Shown here: one piece after another, positions 6,716-15,627 of the stretch
Numbering within the stretch: the stretch's first letter is position 1
Layout of the letters: each line of letters begins with the position of its first letter
Assembly (NCBI RefSeq): GCF_010894405.1
Contig: NZ_JAAIYA010000021.1
Span: 62,001 to 126,000 of the forward strand
DNA from: Pyxidicoccus caerfyrddinensis
GTDB lineage: Bacteria > Myxococcota > Myxococcia > Myxococcales > Myxococcaceae
Length of the DNA: 64,000 nt
Reading direction: 5' to 3'
Program-made: the position numbers and the translations under genes
The notes under the pieces: generated by a model
Seen by the model: only the letters and a program-made list of their open reading frames with translations
Told to the model about the DNA's origin: nothing
Databases searched by the model: none

Positions 6716-7513
6716 TCAGAAGAACAGGGTGACGACACCCGCCGACACCGCACCCAGCGTCGTGTAGCCGACCACCTGGTGTGCCATGGCGTAGTCCCGC
6801 TCGGACAGCCGGCCGTAGTGGTGCGTGGACATGATGCCCAGCACCACCTGGGCAATCATCCCCACGGTGGCCACGGACATCAGCAGCTTGTGGATGGTGA
6901 TGGTGTCCCACTGGAACTTCTTCTCGTAGGGCTCGGGCGCCAGCAAGCCCAGCAGGCCCACGGAGGCGAAGAGCGCCGAGGTGCCGATGGCCAGGCCCCG
7001 GTGCAGCCCCAGCAGGTTGCGGTCATCCCCGCCGCCCCGGAACGAGTCGTTGAACTGGAGCTGCCCCACCACCGTGGTGGTGAGCAGGCTCGCCGTCAGC
7101 GCGAAGCCCAGCCCCTGGTGCAGCTTGAGCATGGTGCGGCGCCGGCTGATTTTCCTCTCCAGCTCCGGGTCCACCTTCGCGGCCGAGGCCGACTCCTCGC
7201 CCCCCAGCAGGTCGAAGTCCATCGACGAGGAGTCCCCCGCGGACGGCGGCGTGGACTGCGGCTCCTGCGGCTGCCTGGGCGCGTCCTGCGCGGGCTGGGC
7301 GGGCTTCGGCTCGGCCTCCATGGGCGTGGGCGCGGCCTGCTCCTCGTCCGAAGCAGAGGGCGCAGGCGTGGGAGCCGGCGCGGCCTTCGTGCGCTTCGCG
7401 GGCTTCTTCTTGGAGTATTGCGTCTTCTTCGTGGGCGCGGTGCTCCGCTGGGCCCAGGCGGTGGAGGAGGACGACAGGGACAGGATGACGGCGAAGACGA
7501 TGAGGCGGGTCAT
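6716..7513 (-). CDS. Membrane protein with four His-headed helices, cytochrome b561-like candidate
   Basis: A 265-residue protein with a signal peptide (residues 1-21), a Pro/Ala/Lys-rich linker (25-110), then four hydrophobic helices. Each helix begins with a conserved-looking His: H132 (LKLHQG), H171 (GLHRG), H208 (TIHKL) and H245 (AMAHQ), with H231-H232 at the end of helix 3. Four His on a four-helix bundle is what a di-haem b-type cytochrome of the b561/ferric-reductase kind needs. I cannot confirm the family by search. The start is set at 7513, where the signal peptide begins; the upstream open frame looks like non-coding shadow. It is the first gene of a minus-strand operon with the YceI and Rieske genes, which supports a redox role. 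Confidence 0.85.
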   Translation of the reverse strand: MTRLIVFAVILSLSSSSTAWAQRSTAPTKKTQYSKKKPAKRTKAAPAPTPAPSASDEEQAAPTPMEAEPKPAQPAQDAPRQPQEPQSTPPSAGDSSSMDFDLLGGEESASAAKVDPELERKISRRRTMLKLHQGLGFALTASLLTTTVVGQLQFNDSFRGGGDDRNLLGLHRGLAIGTSALFASVGLLGLLAPEPYEKKFQWDTITIHKLLMSVATVGMIAQVVLGIMSTHHYGRLSERDYAMAHQVVGYTTLGAVSAGVVTLFF

Positions 7514-7953
7514 CAGTTGTTTCCGTGTGAGCGCGAGGCAGGCATCCGGGTTCGAGGCGGGCAGGTCATCCCCATCCCTCACCGTCCCGCAGGCTACCGC
7601 GTCCCTGCGGGGCAGGGGGGTGTCGGAAACGGAACGCAATGGACGGGGCCGCCGGAGGGGCGGCTTCGTGGGACCGGCGCATGACCTTCCTGCCAGTGAA
7701 GCCCGGCTTGACTGCTCCGGGACGGCGTCGAGCGACGGTAGCGCTCCGCCGCGCGGGACGGAAGCCGCATGCGAGTCACGAACATCTGTCGCACAGCGGG
7801 CCCGCGCGCCCGCACCCCACCTCCGTGGTCTGTTCACTGGCGGCCGAGGACTGACGTGCGCAGGACAGTCGTCGCGTCCGGGGCCGGCAATTCGGCTCCG
7901 GATGCGTTTTGGTTGTCCCCGTCCACGCGCCCCATGCGCGGTGGGCACCGGAT
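7514..7953. other. Divergent intergenic region
   Basis: 440 bp between the leftward cytochrome-like gene and the rightward histidine kinase. It must hold the promoters of both. No supported ORF, repeat or convincing promoter box is seen. Confidence 0.5.
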
Positions 7954-9756
7954 ATGGAGAAGCGCTGGCAGGGCACGCTGCTGGAGTTCCCGACCCACGA
8001 GCGCCGCGCTCGCGCCCGGGCGGAGCTGGCCACCACGCGCATGCAGGGCCTCCAGGCCCTCACGCTCGCGCTCTCCGGCGCGCTCACTTCGGACGACGTG
8101 GCGCGCGCAGTGGTGGAGGAGGCCGTGCGCGCGCTGCCCGCGGACGCCGGCATCCTCTTCCTGCTGGACGCGGCGGGCACCACGCTGGAGCTCGCGCACA
8201 CCGTGCGGTACGAGCGCGCCGTGCTGCCCGCCCTGGCCCGCGTGCCGCTGACGGCGCGCATGCCGGTGACCGAGGCGGCGCGCACCGGCGCTCCCGTCTG
8301 GCAGGCAGGCCCGTCCCTGTCGGCGGCGGAGTCCCCCGAGATGGCGGCCCTCGTCCGCACCGTCTACGCCGGGGACTACTCCTCCGCGTCCCTGCCGCTG
8401 TTGGCGCGAGGGCGCGTGGTGGGCGTGCTCGCGCTCACCTGGCTGGAGTCGCGCGGCTTCGACGCCGAGGAGCGCGCCTTCATGGACATGCTGGCGCAGC
8501 AGGCCGCCATGGCGCTGGAGCGGGCCCGGCTGCTCGCCGCCGAGCGCCGCCAGGCCGAGCGCGCCGGACTGCTCCAGCACGCCACCGCCACGCTGGCCAC
8601 CTCGCTGGACACGGGGCAGAGCCTGCGCGGTGTGGCCCTGGCGCTGGTGCCCGCACTGGGCGACTTCTGCATCATCGACGTGCGCGGGCCGGACCAGGAG
8701 GTGCGCCGCACCTTCCACGCGGTGACTCCCGAGTCCGCCGCGCTGCTCGCCGCCAGCCGCTGGCAGCCGTCCGCGCCCGCGGCGCCTTCCATCTGGGCGC
8801 TCGACTCCGGGCAGCCCACGTTCTTCCCGCACGTGGACGCCACGTGGGGAGAGGGTGCCGACTCGCAGCACGCGCTGCCGCGGGCGCTGGCGCCGTGCTC
8901 GTGGCTCTCCGTGCCGCTGGCGACGCCGGAGGGCGTGCTGGGCTCGCTGACGCTGGGCCACTCGCTGTCCGGCCGCCACCACACGGAGGAGGACCTGGCG
9001 CTGGCCCTGGAGCTGGCCCGGCGCGCCACCGCGGCGGTGCAGAACGCGCACCTCTTCCACCAGACGCAGCAGGCCTTGCAGCTGCGCGACGACTTCCTCG
9101 CCATCGCCAGCCACGAGCTGAACACGCCGCTGACGTCCCTCAAGCTCCAGCTCGCGCGCCTGCAGCGGGGCCCACGGGACGAGGACGTGCGCACGCGCGC
9201 CTCGGCCGCGGTGCAGCAGGTGGACCGGCTGGGCCGGCTGGTGCGCGAGCTGCTGGAGGTGTCCCGCCTGTCCGAGGGCCGCCTGCACCTGGACCCCGAG
9301 CCGGTGGACCTGGTGGAGCTGTGCCGCGAGGTGCTGGGCCGCTTCGACCACGAGATGGTGCGCGCGGGCACCGCCGTCCACCTGCACGCCCCCGCGGCCC
9401 TGCCCGGCCGGTGGGACCGCGCGCGCGTGGACGGCGTGGTGACGCACCTGGTGTCCAACGCGCTGAAGTACGGCCAGGGCCAGCCGGTGGAGCTGGAGGT
9501 GACGGCCGCGCCGGAGGACTTCGCGCGGCTGGTGGTGAGGGACCGTGGCATCGGGATTCCTCCCGAGCAGCAGGCCCACCTCTTCCAGCGCTTCGGTCGC
9601 GCGGTGCCGCTGCGCCACTACGGCGGCTTCGGGCTGGGGCTGTGGTTCTCCCGGCAGGTGGTGGAGGCCCACGGCGGGCGCATCCACCTGGAGAGCGCGC
9701 CCGGCGTGGGCACCACCGTCACCGTGGAGCTGCCCCGCGAGCCGGCGCCGACGTGA
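7954..9756 (+). CDS. GAF-domain sensor histidine kinase
   Basis: A cytoplasmic histidine kinase of about 600 residues without membrane segments. Two GAF-type regions (about 35-190 and 210-370) precede a HisKA helix with the phospho-acceptor in ASHELNTPLTSLKLQL, then HATPase_c with N box LVSNALKYGQ, G1 box VRDRGIGIP and G2 box FGLGLWFSRQVV. It ends in the standard TVTVELP strand with no attached receiver. The ATG at 7954 is preferred; a TTG in frame at 7909 would add 15 residues. No response regulator is adjacent, so it is an orphan kinase of the kind abundant in myxobacteria. The GAF ligand is unknown. Confidence 0.92.
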   Translation: MEKRWQGTLLEFPTHERRARARAELATTRMQGLQALTLALSGALTSDDVARAVVEEAVRALPADAGILFLLDAAGTTLELAHTVRYERAVLPALARVPLTARMPVTEAARTGAPVWQAGPSLSAAESPEMAALVRTVYAGDYSSASLPLLARGRVVGVLALTWLESRGFDAEERAFMDMLAQQAAMALERARLLAAERRQAERAGLLQHATATLATSLDTGQSLRGVALALVPALGDFCIIDVRGPDQEVRRTFHAVTPESAALLAASRWQPSAPAAPSIWALDSGQPTFFPHVDATWGEGADSQHALPRALAPCSWLSVPLATPEGVLGSLTLGHSLSGRHHTEEDLALALELARRATAAVQNAHLFHQTQQALQLRDDFLAIASHELNTPLTSLKLQLARLQRGPRDEDVRTRASAAVQQVDRLGRLVRELLEVSRLSEGRLHLDPEPVDLVELCREVLGRFDHEMVRAGTAVHLHAPAALPGRWDRARVDGVVTHLVSNALKYGQGQPVELEVTAAPEDFARLVVRDRGIGIPPEQQAHLFQRFGRAVPLRHYGGFGLGLWFSRQVVEAHGGRIHLESAPGVGTTVTVELPREPAPT

Positions 9757-9767
9757 CGTGTCTCACG

Positions 9768-9784
9768 CCGTCCGGTGCGGACGG
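9768..9784. terminator. Hairpin between convergent genes
   Basis: CCGTCCG and CGGACGG form a perfect 7-bp stem around GTG in the short gap between the histidine kinase and the SnoaL-like gene. There is no T run. Confidence 0.5.
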
Positions 9785-9801
9785 TGGGGAGTCGGAGGAG
9801 C

Positions 9802-10227
9802 CTACGCGGGGGTGGTGTCAGGCACCTGCGAGCGGGGCCCGGTGTTCTGCGACAGCTCCTGGCCGAGCGCATACGGGTCGAAGTACGCGTAGAACCGGCG
9901 GATGCGGTCCCCGTCCCACTCGATGATGGACACGCCCTCGTACGAAACGGCCGAGCCGTTGTGCGCGGTGCCCTGCGTTTCCCACTCGAGGGCCACGCGG
10001 TCCCCCGCCTCAATCATGTTCCGGAAGGTGGACCTCACCTGGGCCAACGTGCCCTTGTATTCCTTCCAGAACCGCCGGGCTCCGTCCGGCCCGGAGAAGA
10101 CCCGGGCAGAGGCCGCGTTGCTCACCTGTGCGTCGTCGCTGAAGAGGGAGACGAGGCCATCCACGTCGCCGTGCTCCTCCAGCTTCAACAGCGCGTCCAC
10201 GAACCGCTGCGCTCGCTCCATCGCCAT
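9802..10227 (-). CDS. SnoaL-like/NTF2-fold protein
   Basis: A 141-residue soluble protein with the NTF2-like cone pattern: an N-terminal helix (RAQRFVDALLKLEEHGDVDGLVSLFSDD), then GPDGARRFWKEY, then beta strands ending in GVSIIEWDGDRIRRFYAYFDP. This matches the SnoaL/ketosteroid-isomerase-like family used for polyketide cyclisation, isomerisation or ligand binding. No biosynthetic neighbours fix the substrate. The start may be 10227 or the next Met two codons later. Confidence 0.82.
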   Translation of the reverse strand: MAMERAQRFVDALLKLEEHGDVDGLVSLFSDDAQVSNAASARVFSGPDGARRFWKEYKGTLAQVRSTFRNMIEAGDRVALEWETQGTAHNGSAVSYEGVSIIEWDGDRIRRFYAYFDPYALGQELSQNTGPRSQVPDTTPA

Positions 10228-10389
10228 GCGCTTCCTCGCTCGTCGTGAAAGGGGCTACCCGGGGTAAGGGTGCACATGCGGGTCAGGCCCTGCCCCTTCC
10301 CGGGCCTGCTCCCCTACCCCCCGGCCGACGGCAGCGAGCACCAGCCGCGCGCCCTGGCGGTAGACTGTCCACCCGCGTCCCCGCCCACC

Positions 10390-11211
10390 ATGGCCTCCTC
10401 CCGAACCCGCTCCGCCTCGCTGGCCGCCGCCTCCTCCTCCTCGTCGGAAGAGGCCTCGCTGGCGCCCTGGGCTCCTGCGCAGTCCCTGTCCGACTTGAAG
10501 GAGGCGATGGGCTCGCCCGGCGTCATCCAGGCCGAGGTGGATGCGCTCCTCGCGGCGATTGCCCGGCCGCCCGCCCCCGACGAGACGCCGCGCGCACGGG
10601 CCGACCTGCTGCTGGCGCTGATGGACCTGCCCGAGGAGGCGCGGGACAGGACGGGGAGCAACGGGAAGACGGTGCGCGTCGCGGCGCTGGAGGCCCTGCT
10701 GGAGCTGGGCTACCCGTACGCGCTGGAGGTGCACCCGGAGGTGCTGGAGGCCGTGCGGCAGCAGACCGGAGGGCGCAAGCGGGACGCGCGGGAGGGCGGC
10801 TCGACGGTGGGCGTCATCCTCACGCTGCTGGCCCTGGTCGTACAGGTCTTCCTGGCGATGTTGCTCTCCTCGTCGAGCATCTACAGCAGCTCGAGCTTGG
10901 AGATGTTCCAGCTGGTTCGGCTGGGCCTGGTGGTCGGCCCGCCGCTGCTGGCCCTCTTCGGGCAGATGGCGGAGTCGAAGGGCCTGCGCTCCCTGGGGGC
11001 CCGGGGCATGACGCTCCAGGGGCTGGCGTGGCTGGCCTTCAGCGGGCTCGAGTCCCTGCGGTCATCTTCCGGCGGACTGCTGCTCCTGCTGATGATTCCC
11101 TGGTACCTGCCCCTGCTGGCCGCGTACCAGATGCGCGCGAAGTCCGAGCCCGGGGACGAGGCTCCCGCCCTCGCGACGACGACGCCTCCGCCTCCGACGG
11201 AGCCGTCATGA
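10390..11211 (+). CDS. Hypothetical integral membrane protein
   Basis: About 273 residues from the ATG at 10390; the frame is open further upstream but that part looks like shadow. The first 130 residues are soluble, Ser-rich at the start, then helical with a DETPRARADLLLALMDLPEEARD segment. Three or four hydrophobic helices follow (TVGVILTLLALVVQVFLAML, LVRLGLVVGPPLLALF, and SSGGLLLLLMIPWYLPLLAAY), and the tail is Thr/Pro-rich. I do not recognise the family. The stop overlaps the next gene's ATG by 4 bases (ATGA), so it is coupled to a GNAT acetyltransferase. Confidence 0.72.
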   Translation: MASSRTRSASLAAASSSSSEEASLAPWAPAQSLSDLKEAMGSPGVIQAEVDALLAAIARPPAPDETPRARADLLLALMDLPEEARDRTGSNGKTVRVAALEALLELGYPYALEVHPEVLEAVRQQTGGRKRDAREGGSTVGVILTLLALVVQVFLAMLLSSSSIYSSSSLEMFQLVRLGLVVGPPLLALFGQMAESKGLRSLGARGMTLQGLAWLAFSGLESLRSSSGGLLLLLMIPWYLPLLAAYQMRAKSEPGDEAPALATTTPPPPTEPS

Positions 11212-11717
11212 GCCGCCGCACCGGCCTGCGCACCCGGGCCGCCACGCGCGAGGACTGCGCGGCCATCGCGAACATCTACAACGCCGGCATCGCCGAGCGC
11301 CGCTCCACCTTCGAGACCCGGCCGCGCACGCCCGAGGACATCTCTGGCTGGCTGGGAGGACGCCACCCCGTCATCGTGGTGGAGGACGAGGGCCGCGTCG
11401 TCGCCTTCGCCTCCAGCGGCGCGTACAGCCCGCGCGAGTGCTACGCGGGCATCGCCGACTTCAGCGTCTACGTCGCCCCGGAGGCGCGGGGCTTGGGGGC
11501 CGGACGGCTCGCCATGGAGGCGCTGCTGGAGGCCGTCGAGGCCGCCGGCTTCCACAAGCTCACCTCGCGCGTCTTCGCCACCAACACGCGCAGCCGCGCC
11601 CTGCTCGCGAGCCTCGGCTTCCGCGAGGTGGGCATGCATGAGAAGCACGCCCCCATGGAGGGCGTGTGGCAGGACATCGTCGTGGTGGAGAAGCTGCTGC
11701 CCGCGAACGTCCGCTGA
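11208..11717 (+). CDS. GNAT acetyltransferase, phosphinothricin/arsinothricin (ArsN1-type) family
   Basis: A 169-residue acetyltransferase. The N-terminal signature (RAATREDCAAIANIYNAGI, then STFETRPRTPEDISGWL) is characteristic of the Pat/Bar/ArsN1 group, which N-acetylates phosphinothricin, arsinothricin or methionine sulfoximine-like amino acids. The acetyl-CoA loop reads ARGLGAGRLAMEALL. The start is the ATG overlapping the stop of the membrane-protein gene. No ars operon is adjacent, so the natural substrate is open; the ArsA-like pair 8 kb away is a different family. Confidence 0.88.
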   Translation: MSRRTGLRTRAATREDCAAIANIYNAGIAERRSTFETRPRTPEDISGWLGGRHPVIVVEDEGRVVAFASSGAYSPRECYAGIADFSVYVAPEARGLGAGRLAMEALLEAVEAAGFHKLTSRVFATNTRSRALLASLGFREVGMHEKHAPMEGVWQDIVVVEKLLPANVR

Positions 11718-11726
11718 GGGTGCGTG

Positions 11727-13205
11727 CTACCGGGGCTTGCGCTGCTCGCGGGCCAGCGTCTGCGTCCACTCCTCGCGGGTCCAGTCCTGCTTCCCGTAGG
11801 CCGCGCGCTGCTTCTCGGTGAGGGCATCCCAGGACGTCCCGGCCTCCAGCTCGCGCGGGAGGTCGAAGAGGCCACGGTGGTCCTTGTCGAAGGACTCGCG
11901 CACCCGGTCGGCCGCCAGGGCCTTCATGTTGAAGCCCGTCTCGCCCTCCAGCTTCTTGTCGCCGGCCTCGAGCTCCGCGATGACACCGCCGCCGAGCTCC
12001 GCCTTCTTCTCGTTGAGCGTCACGTACACACTGGCGGCCTTGCCCGCGCCCAGCTCCACCTTCTTCGTCCCCTCCGAGTCCACGCTGAGCTTCAGCAGGC
12101 CCAGGTCCAGCGTCGTCTCCGCGTTCTTCTCTCCGGAGCGGCTCTGCGTCAGCTCGACCTCCAGGGGTCCGCCGCTCAGCACCACCCCGGCCTCCTCCTT
12201 CATGCCGACCTTGCCCCGGGTGTCGACCTGCACTTCGTCGCTCAGCTTGACGCCGTGGGACGTGAGCGAGCCCTTGCCATGGAGCTGGATGCTGCCTCCG
12301 GGCCGCTCGTCGGTCAGCTCGCGCATCCGGGCGTTGACCGTCTGGTACGCGCGGTTCACCGAGTCCGGCGGCCCGAGCGCGCGCCGCCACTGCGCCGCGT
12401 ACGCCTCTCCCGCCGGGTCCTTCCGGCCGATGCCGAGGACGTTGTCCTTGAGCTGCGCCTGCTGGGGCGGCCCGAGCGCCCGCAGCGCCCGGAGACTCTT
12501 CGCTCCGTTGACGGCGTCCACATAGCGGCCGAGGTACTCGGTGTGGGCCCGGTAGAAGGCGGAGCCCACGTCCATGGCGTGCTCGTTCACCGCGCCGCGC
12601 ATGGACTCCGGCAGCTTCGCGTCGTTGCGGAAGAAGTCCGGCTCGGCCGGGTAGCCCAGCGGACCCGCGGGCGCCGTGCCCTTGCGGCGCTCGAGCATGC
12701 CCTTGGACTCGGCCTGCTCCAGGAAGGCCGTCCGTGTGGCCGGGTCCTGCGCCTTCACGTACTCGCCCAGCAGACCGTCGCGCTCCATCCGCTCCAGTGC
12801 CGCGCGGTAGGCCCCCGGCTGCAGCGTCCCCAGCGCCGTGTGCACCGCCTTCACGTCGCACCCACTGACGCGCCAGTCGACGAGGTTGCGCGTCAGGTGC
12901 GAGCGGACGTCCGAGTACATATTGGCCGGCACCTCGGCGGAGGACGAGGACGCGGGCGGAGGCCCCAGCCTGCCGCCCCGTAGCGTGAGCTCTCCCGCGG
13001 AGATGGCCGGGCCGGAAGAGGCCGGTGCCGGCTGCGAGGCCGGGCCCCGGGGTGCGCGGGCGGAGGGCCCGTCATAGGCGCGCACCTCGTTGCGAGCGGC
13101 GGGGGTCGGCGTGTCCTTCGAGCGTGACGGGGCCGGCGAAGGGCCGGGCTCCGTGGGAGTGTCGATGGGGACGGGGGTGCTGCTGGACGGGTCGATACGG
13201 GACAT
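11727..13205 (-). CDS. Hypothetical protein with Pro/Ser-rich N-terminus and repetitive C-terminal strands
   Basis: A 492-residue protein starting at 13205, with AGGAGC 8 bases upstream. No signal peptide. Residues 1-110 are Pro/Ser/Ala-rich and probably disordered. Residues 110-330 are helical, with repeated ALGxxQ-type segments. Residues 330-450 look like a beta-rich region of alternating charged strands (SIQLHGKGSLTSHGVKL, KVELGAGKAASVYVTLNEKK), and the C-terminus is helical and Lys/Glu-rich. I do not recognise the family. The long disordered leader without a Sec signal would suit a substrate of a contractile or type III-like secretion system, but that is speculation. Confidence 0.75.
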   Translation of the reverse strand: MSRIDPSSSTPVPIDTPTEPGPSPAPSRSKDTPTPAARNEVRAYDGPSARAPRGPASQPAPASSGPAISAGELTLRGGRLGPPPASSSSAEVPANMYSDVRSHLTRNLVDWRVSGCDVKAVHTALGTLQPGAYRAALERMERDGLLGEYVKAQDPATRTAFLEQAESKGMLERRKGTAPAGPLGYPAEPDFFRNDAKLPESMRGAVNEHAMDVGSAFYRAHTEYLGRYVDAVNGAKSLRALRALGPPQQAQLKDNVLGIGRKDPAGEAYAAQWRRALGPPDSVNRAYQTVNARMRELTDERPGGSIQLHGKGSLTSHGVKLSDEVQVDTRGKVGMKEEAGVVLSGGPLEVELTQSRSGEKNAETTLDLGLLKLSVDSEGTKKVELGAGKAASVYVTLNEKKAELGGGVIAELEAGDKKLEGETGFNMKALAADRVRESFDKDHRGLFDLPRELEAGTSWDALTEKQRAAYGKQDWTREEWTQTLAREQRKPR

Positions 13206-13346
13206 GGGCGCGCTCCTGTGGGGAACGACCTGCCCATTGCAGCGGGCGCACCAGTCCCAGGTGCCTGAGATCAGGCCCGAGGTGCGGCGGGGCATCGCAT
13301 TCGCGGGATGCCTCCGTCTCCCGCGCGAGACCCGGGCGAAACACGA

Positions 13347-13380
13347 CGAGGACCGCGGCCCTACCGGCCCACGGTCCTCG
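13347..13380 (-). terminator. Hairpin downstream of the LysM/GH19 gene
   Basis: CGAGGACC and GGTCCTCG form a perfect 8-bp stem with an 18-base loop 31 bp past the stop of the lysin-like gene. On the minus strand it is followed by TCGTGTTTC, so it may be a weak terminator. Confidence 0.45.
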
Positions 13381-13411
13381 CGTCACTGCCGCGTCATGTC
13401 GGGGGAGCGGC

Positions 13412-14524
13412 TCAGAACACGTTCTGCGCGCGGTGGTAGTAGGCCTCGCGGCTGGCCATGCCGTTGTAGCCGCCGTTGATGCGGCGGGTGACCTCGCGGA
13501 AGTTGCCCTGGTCCGCGTAGCTGTTGAGGTTGCGCGACTGCCAGTACCAACCGGCGATGCGGAAGGCGACGTCCGGGTCCTTGGCGCGCTCGGGGTGGCC
13601 TTCCAGGTCGATGCCCAGCGCCTTGCCTGCGGCGCGGTAGTTGGCGCGGCCGGTGAGCTGGATGGGGCCGCGGCCCTTGTAGCGCTTGCCGTCGCCCGGC
13701 TGCGTGTTGCCCAGGTCCTTGCGGCCCTCGTACGCCGCGCCCGAGGCAATCTCCTCCATGTAGCGGAGCTCGCCGCTCTCGTGCGCGAGCTGCGCCAGGA
13801 ACATCTCCTTGCGCTGGGGCGTGGTGATGTTCGCCTCGGCCATCGCCTGGTTCAGGTAGGGCAGGTACTGCTTGGCCTTCGCCTCCGACAGGTTCGGCAT
13901 CACCCCGCGCAGCTGCGCCACCGTCACGCCGGCCGAGCCGCCCGGCGCCGGCTTCGGCCCGTTCACCCCACCCACCGGCGGCGGGTTCGACGGCTTGCCC
14001 GGCGCCGCGCCCCCGCCCGGAATCGTGAGCTTCTGGCCCACGCGGATGAGGTTCGGGTTGGAGATGTTGTTCGCCTTCTGCAGCGCGCTCACGGACGTGC
14101 CGTACCGGCCGGCGATGCCGCTCAGCGTGTCACCGGACTTCACCGTGTACGAGCCACCACCGCCGGAGGACGGCTTGCTCGGCGCGGCGGCGCCGCCGCT
14201 GCCCGGAATCGTGAGCTTCTGGCCCACGCGGATGAGGTTCGGGTTGGAGATGTTGTTCGCCTTCTGCAGCGCACCCACCGTCGTTCCGTGCCGGCCCGCG
14301 ATTCCACTCAGCGTGTCGCCGGACTTCACCGTGTAGCTGGAGCCACCCGAGCCCTTGCTCGTGGCGCGGGGCGCGTCGAACCCGTCCACCACCAGCTTCT
14401 GGCCGACGAAGATCTTGTTCGGGTTGGAGATGCCGTTGGCCTTCGCCAGCTTGTCAGTCGACGTGTTGAAGCGTCGGGCCAGGGCACCGAGGGTGTCGCC
14501 GCTGCGAACGGAGTAGGTCGTCAC
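13412..14524 (-). CDS. Triple-LysM glycoside hydrolase family 19 protein (endolysin-like)
   Basis: A 370-residue protein with three LysM repeats followed by a GH19 catalytic domain. The LysM units begin [20 protein letters not shown] and [10 protein letters not shown]; the last two are nearly identical, joined by Gly/Ser/Pro linkers. The GH19 part has [16 protein letters not shown] with the catalytic Glu, and [17 protein letters not shown] start at 14524 with GGAG upstream places the protein start just before the first LysM; an in-frame ATG 42 bp further upstream lacks a ribosome site. There is no Sec signal, as in many phage lysins and some myxobacterial lytic proteins. It probably cleaves peptidoglycan or chitin. 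A role in prey lysis or wall turnover is inferred. Confidence 0.9.
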   Translation of the reverse strand: MTTYSVRSGDTLGALARRFNTSTDKLAKANGISNPNKIFVGQKLVVDGFDAPRATSKGSGGSSYTVKSGDTLSGIAGRHGTTVGALQKANNISNPNLIRVGQKLTIPGSGGAAAPSKPSSGGGGSYTVKSGDTLSGIAGRYGTSVSALQKANNISNPNLIRVGQKLTIPGGGAAPGKPSNPPPVGGVNGPKPAPGGSAGVTVAQLRGVMPNLSEAKAKQYLPYLNQAMAEANITTPQRKEMFLAQLAHESGELRYMEEIASGAAYEGRKDLGNTQPGDGKRYKGRGPIQLTGRANYRAAGKALGIDLEGHPERAKDPDVAFRIAGWYWQSRNLNSYADQGNFREVTRRINGGYNGMASREAYYHRAQNVF

Positions 14525-14634
14525 GAGGAAGGGCTCCTGGGGGGAGGAGAGATGAACCGTGCCCACATTTTCGGCGGGGATGAGAAAGTGTTTCGTCCGG
14601 GCCGAAGTTATTTGATTCTCGAATCAGTCCGCTC

Positions 14635-15627
14635 TCACTGCACGGGCACGGTGGAGGCGCGGAGGCGCTCCTTGAGGGCGCGGGCCTCGTCGGTGTCCCT
14701 CACGCGGACCAGCGTCTGGACGTAGTACGCGAGCGCCCAGAGGTTCTCCTCGGGAATGGCGCCCTTCCACGTGGGCATGGCCGCGCCGCCCACGCCCGCG
14801 GCGATGACGCGGTAGAGGTCCTCGCGCTGCCGCTCGGCCGTGTAGGGGGTGCCTTCCACCGTGTCGCCCTCCTGCCAGACGGTGCGCAGCGGGTGGAAGA
14901 GGAAGTCCGGCGGCAGCAGCTTCGCCGTCTGCGTGGGCTCGCCCTGGGCGTCGACCGCTACCGGGTGCTCGGAGTCCCTGGGCTGCGCGGTGTACGGGTC
15001 CATCCGGGACAGGTCCACCTTGCGGCCCAGCGCCTTCTCCATCAGCACGGCCAGTTCCGCGCGAGGCAGGTACGCCACATGGCAGCTCGCGCAGCCCGCG
15101 TTCCCCGAGCCCGCCACGTGGTACGCGACCCTGCCGCGCTCCACGGCCTCCGACTCGCGTCCCTTCCACGGGTCCGGAGTGGGCATGAGCGGCTGCCCCG
15201 GCGCTTCGTCCTTCCAGCGCGGGCTGAAGGTCTTGAGGTACTGCACCACGGCGTCCAGGTCGGACTCGGGCACGTCCCACGCGAACATCGGAGTGCCGTG
15301 CAGCCCCCGGCGCAGCGTGCGCTTCAGCGCGTCGTCGGTGGGCAACTCTCCCGCGGCGACTCCGCCGAACTTGAAGAGGCCCTGGCGGAAGCTGCGGGGC
15401 ACCGGCCGCATCCCCCGTCCCGACGGGCCCTGTCCGTCGCCCTGCTCGCCGTGACAGGACGCGCAGTAGTGCGTGTAGACCGCGTGCCCGCGCGACAACG
15501 TCTGTGCGGGCACGGTGCGTCCGTCGGCGAGCTTCAGCGGCTCGAAGGTGGGCGCGGGCTTCGAGCGACAGGCAGCCACGGTGAGCAGCAGTGCCGCGAG
15601 GCAGACGCGAGGAGCGTGAATCTTCAT
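14635..15627 (-). CDS. Dihaem cytochrome c lipoprotein
   Basis: A 330-residue periplasmic protein with a lipoprotein signal (LLTVAACRSKP) and two CASCH haem sites, one in HYCASCHGEQGDGQG and one in GCASCHVAYLPR. Met residues for axial ligation follow each site. It is the last gene of the oxidase operon, and its ATG overlaps the coxC stop by 4 bases. It is therefore probably the electron donor or a fixed c-type subunit of this oxidase. The start at 15627 is chosen because the signal peptide begins there. Confidence 0.9.
   Translation of the reverse strand: MKIHAPRVCLAALLLTVAACRSKPAPTFEPLKLADGRTVPAQTLSRGHAVYTHYCASCHGEQGDGQGPSGRGMRPVPRSFRQGLFKFGGVAAGELPTDDALKRTLRRGLHGTPMFAWDVPESDLDAVVQYLKTFSPRWKDEAPGQPLMPTPDPWKGRESEAVERGRVAYHVAGSGNAGCASCHVAYLPRAELAVLMEKALGRKVDLSRMDPYTAQPRDSEHPVAVDAQGEPTQTAKLLPPDFLFHPLRTVWQEGDTVEGTPYTAERQREDLYRVIAAGVGGAAMPTWKGAIPEENLWALAYYVQTLVRVRDTDEARALKERLRASTVPVQ

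Noticed and set aside
6981-9926. A 981-codon plus-strand open frame overlapping the cytochrome-like and histidine kinase genes
   Set aside because: Its translation is Ala/Gly/Arg/Pro-rich without domains, and it overlaps two well-supported genes in other frames. High GC removes stop codons from shadow frames.
11208-11717. An arsenic-resistance cluster joining the ArsN1-like acetyltransferase and the ArsA-like pair
   Set aside because: They are about 8 kb apart with unrelated genes between. No arsB, acr3, arsC or arsR is present, and the ATPases look like paired half-size Get3-type proteins.
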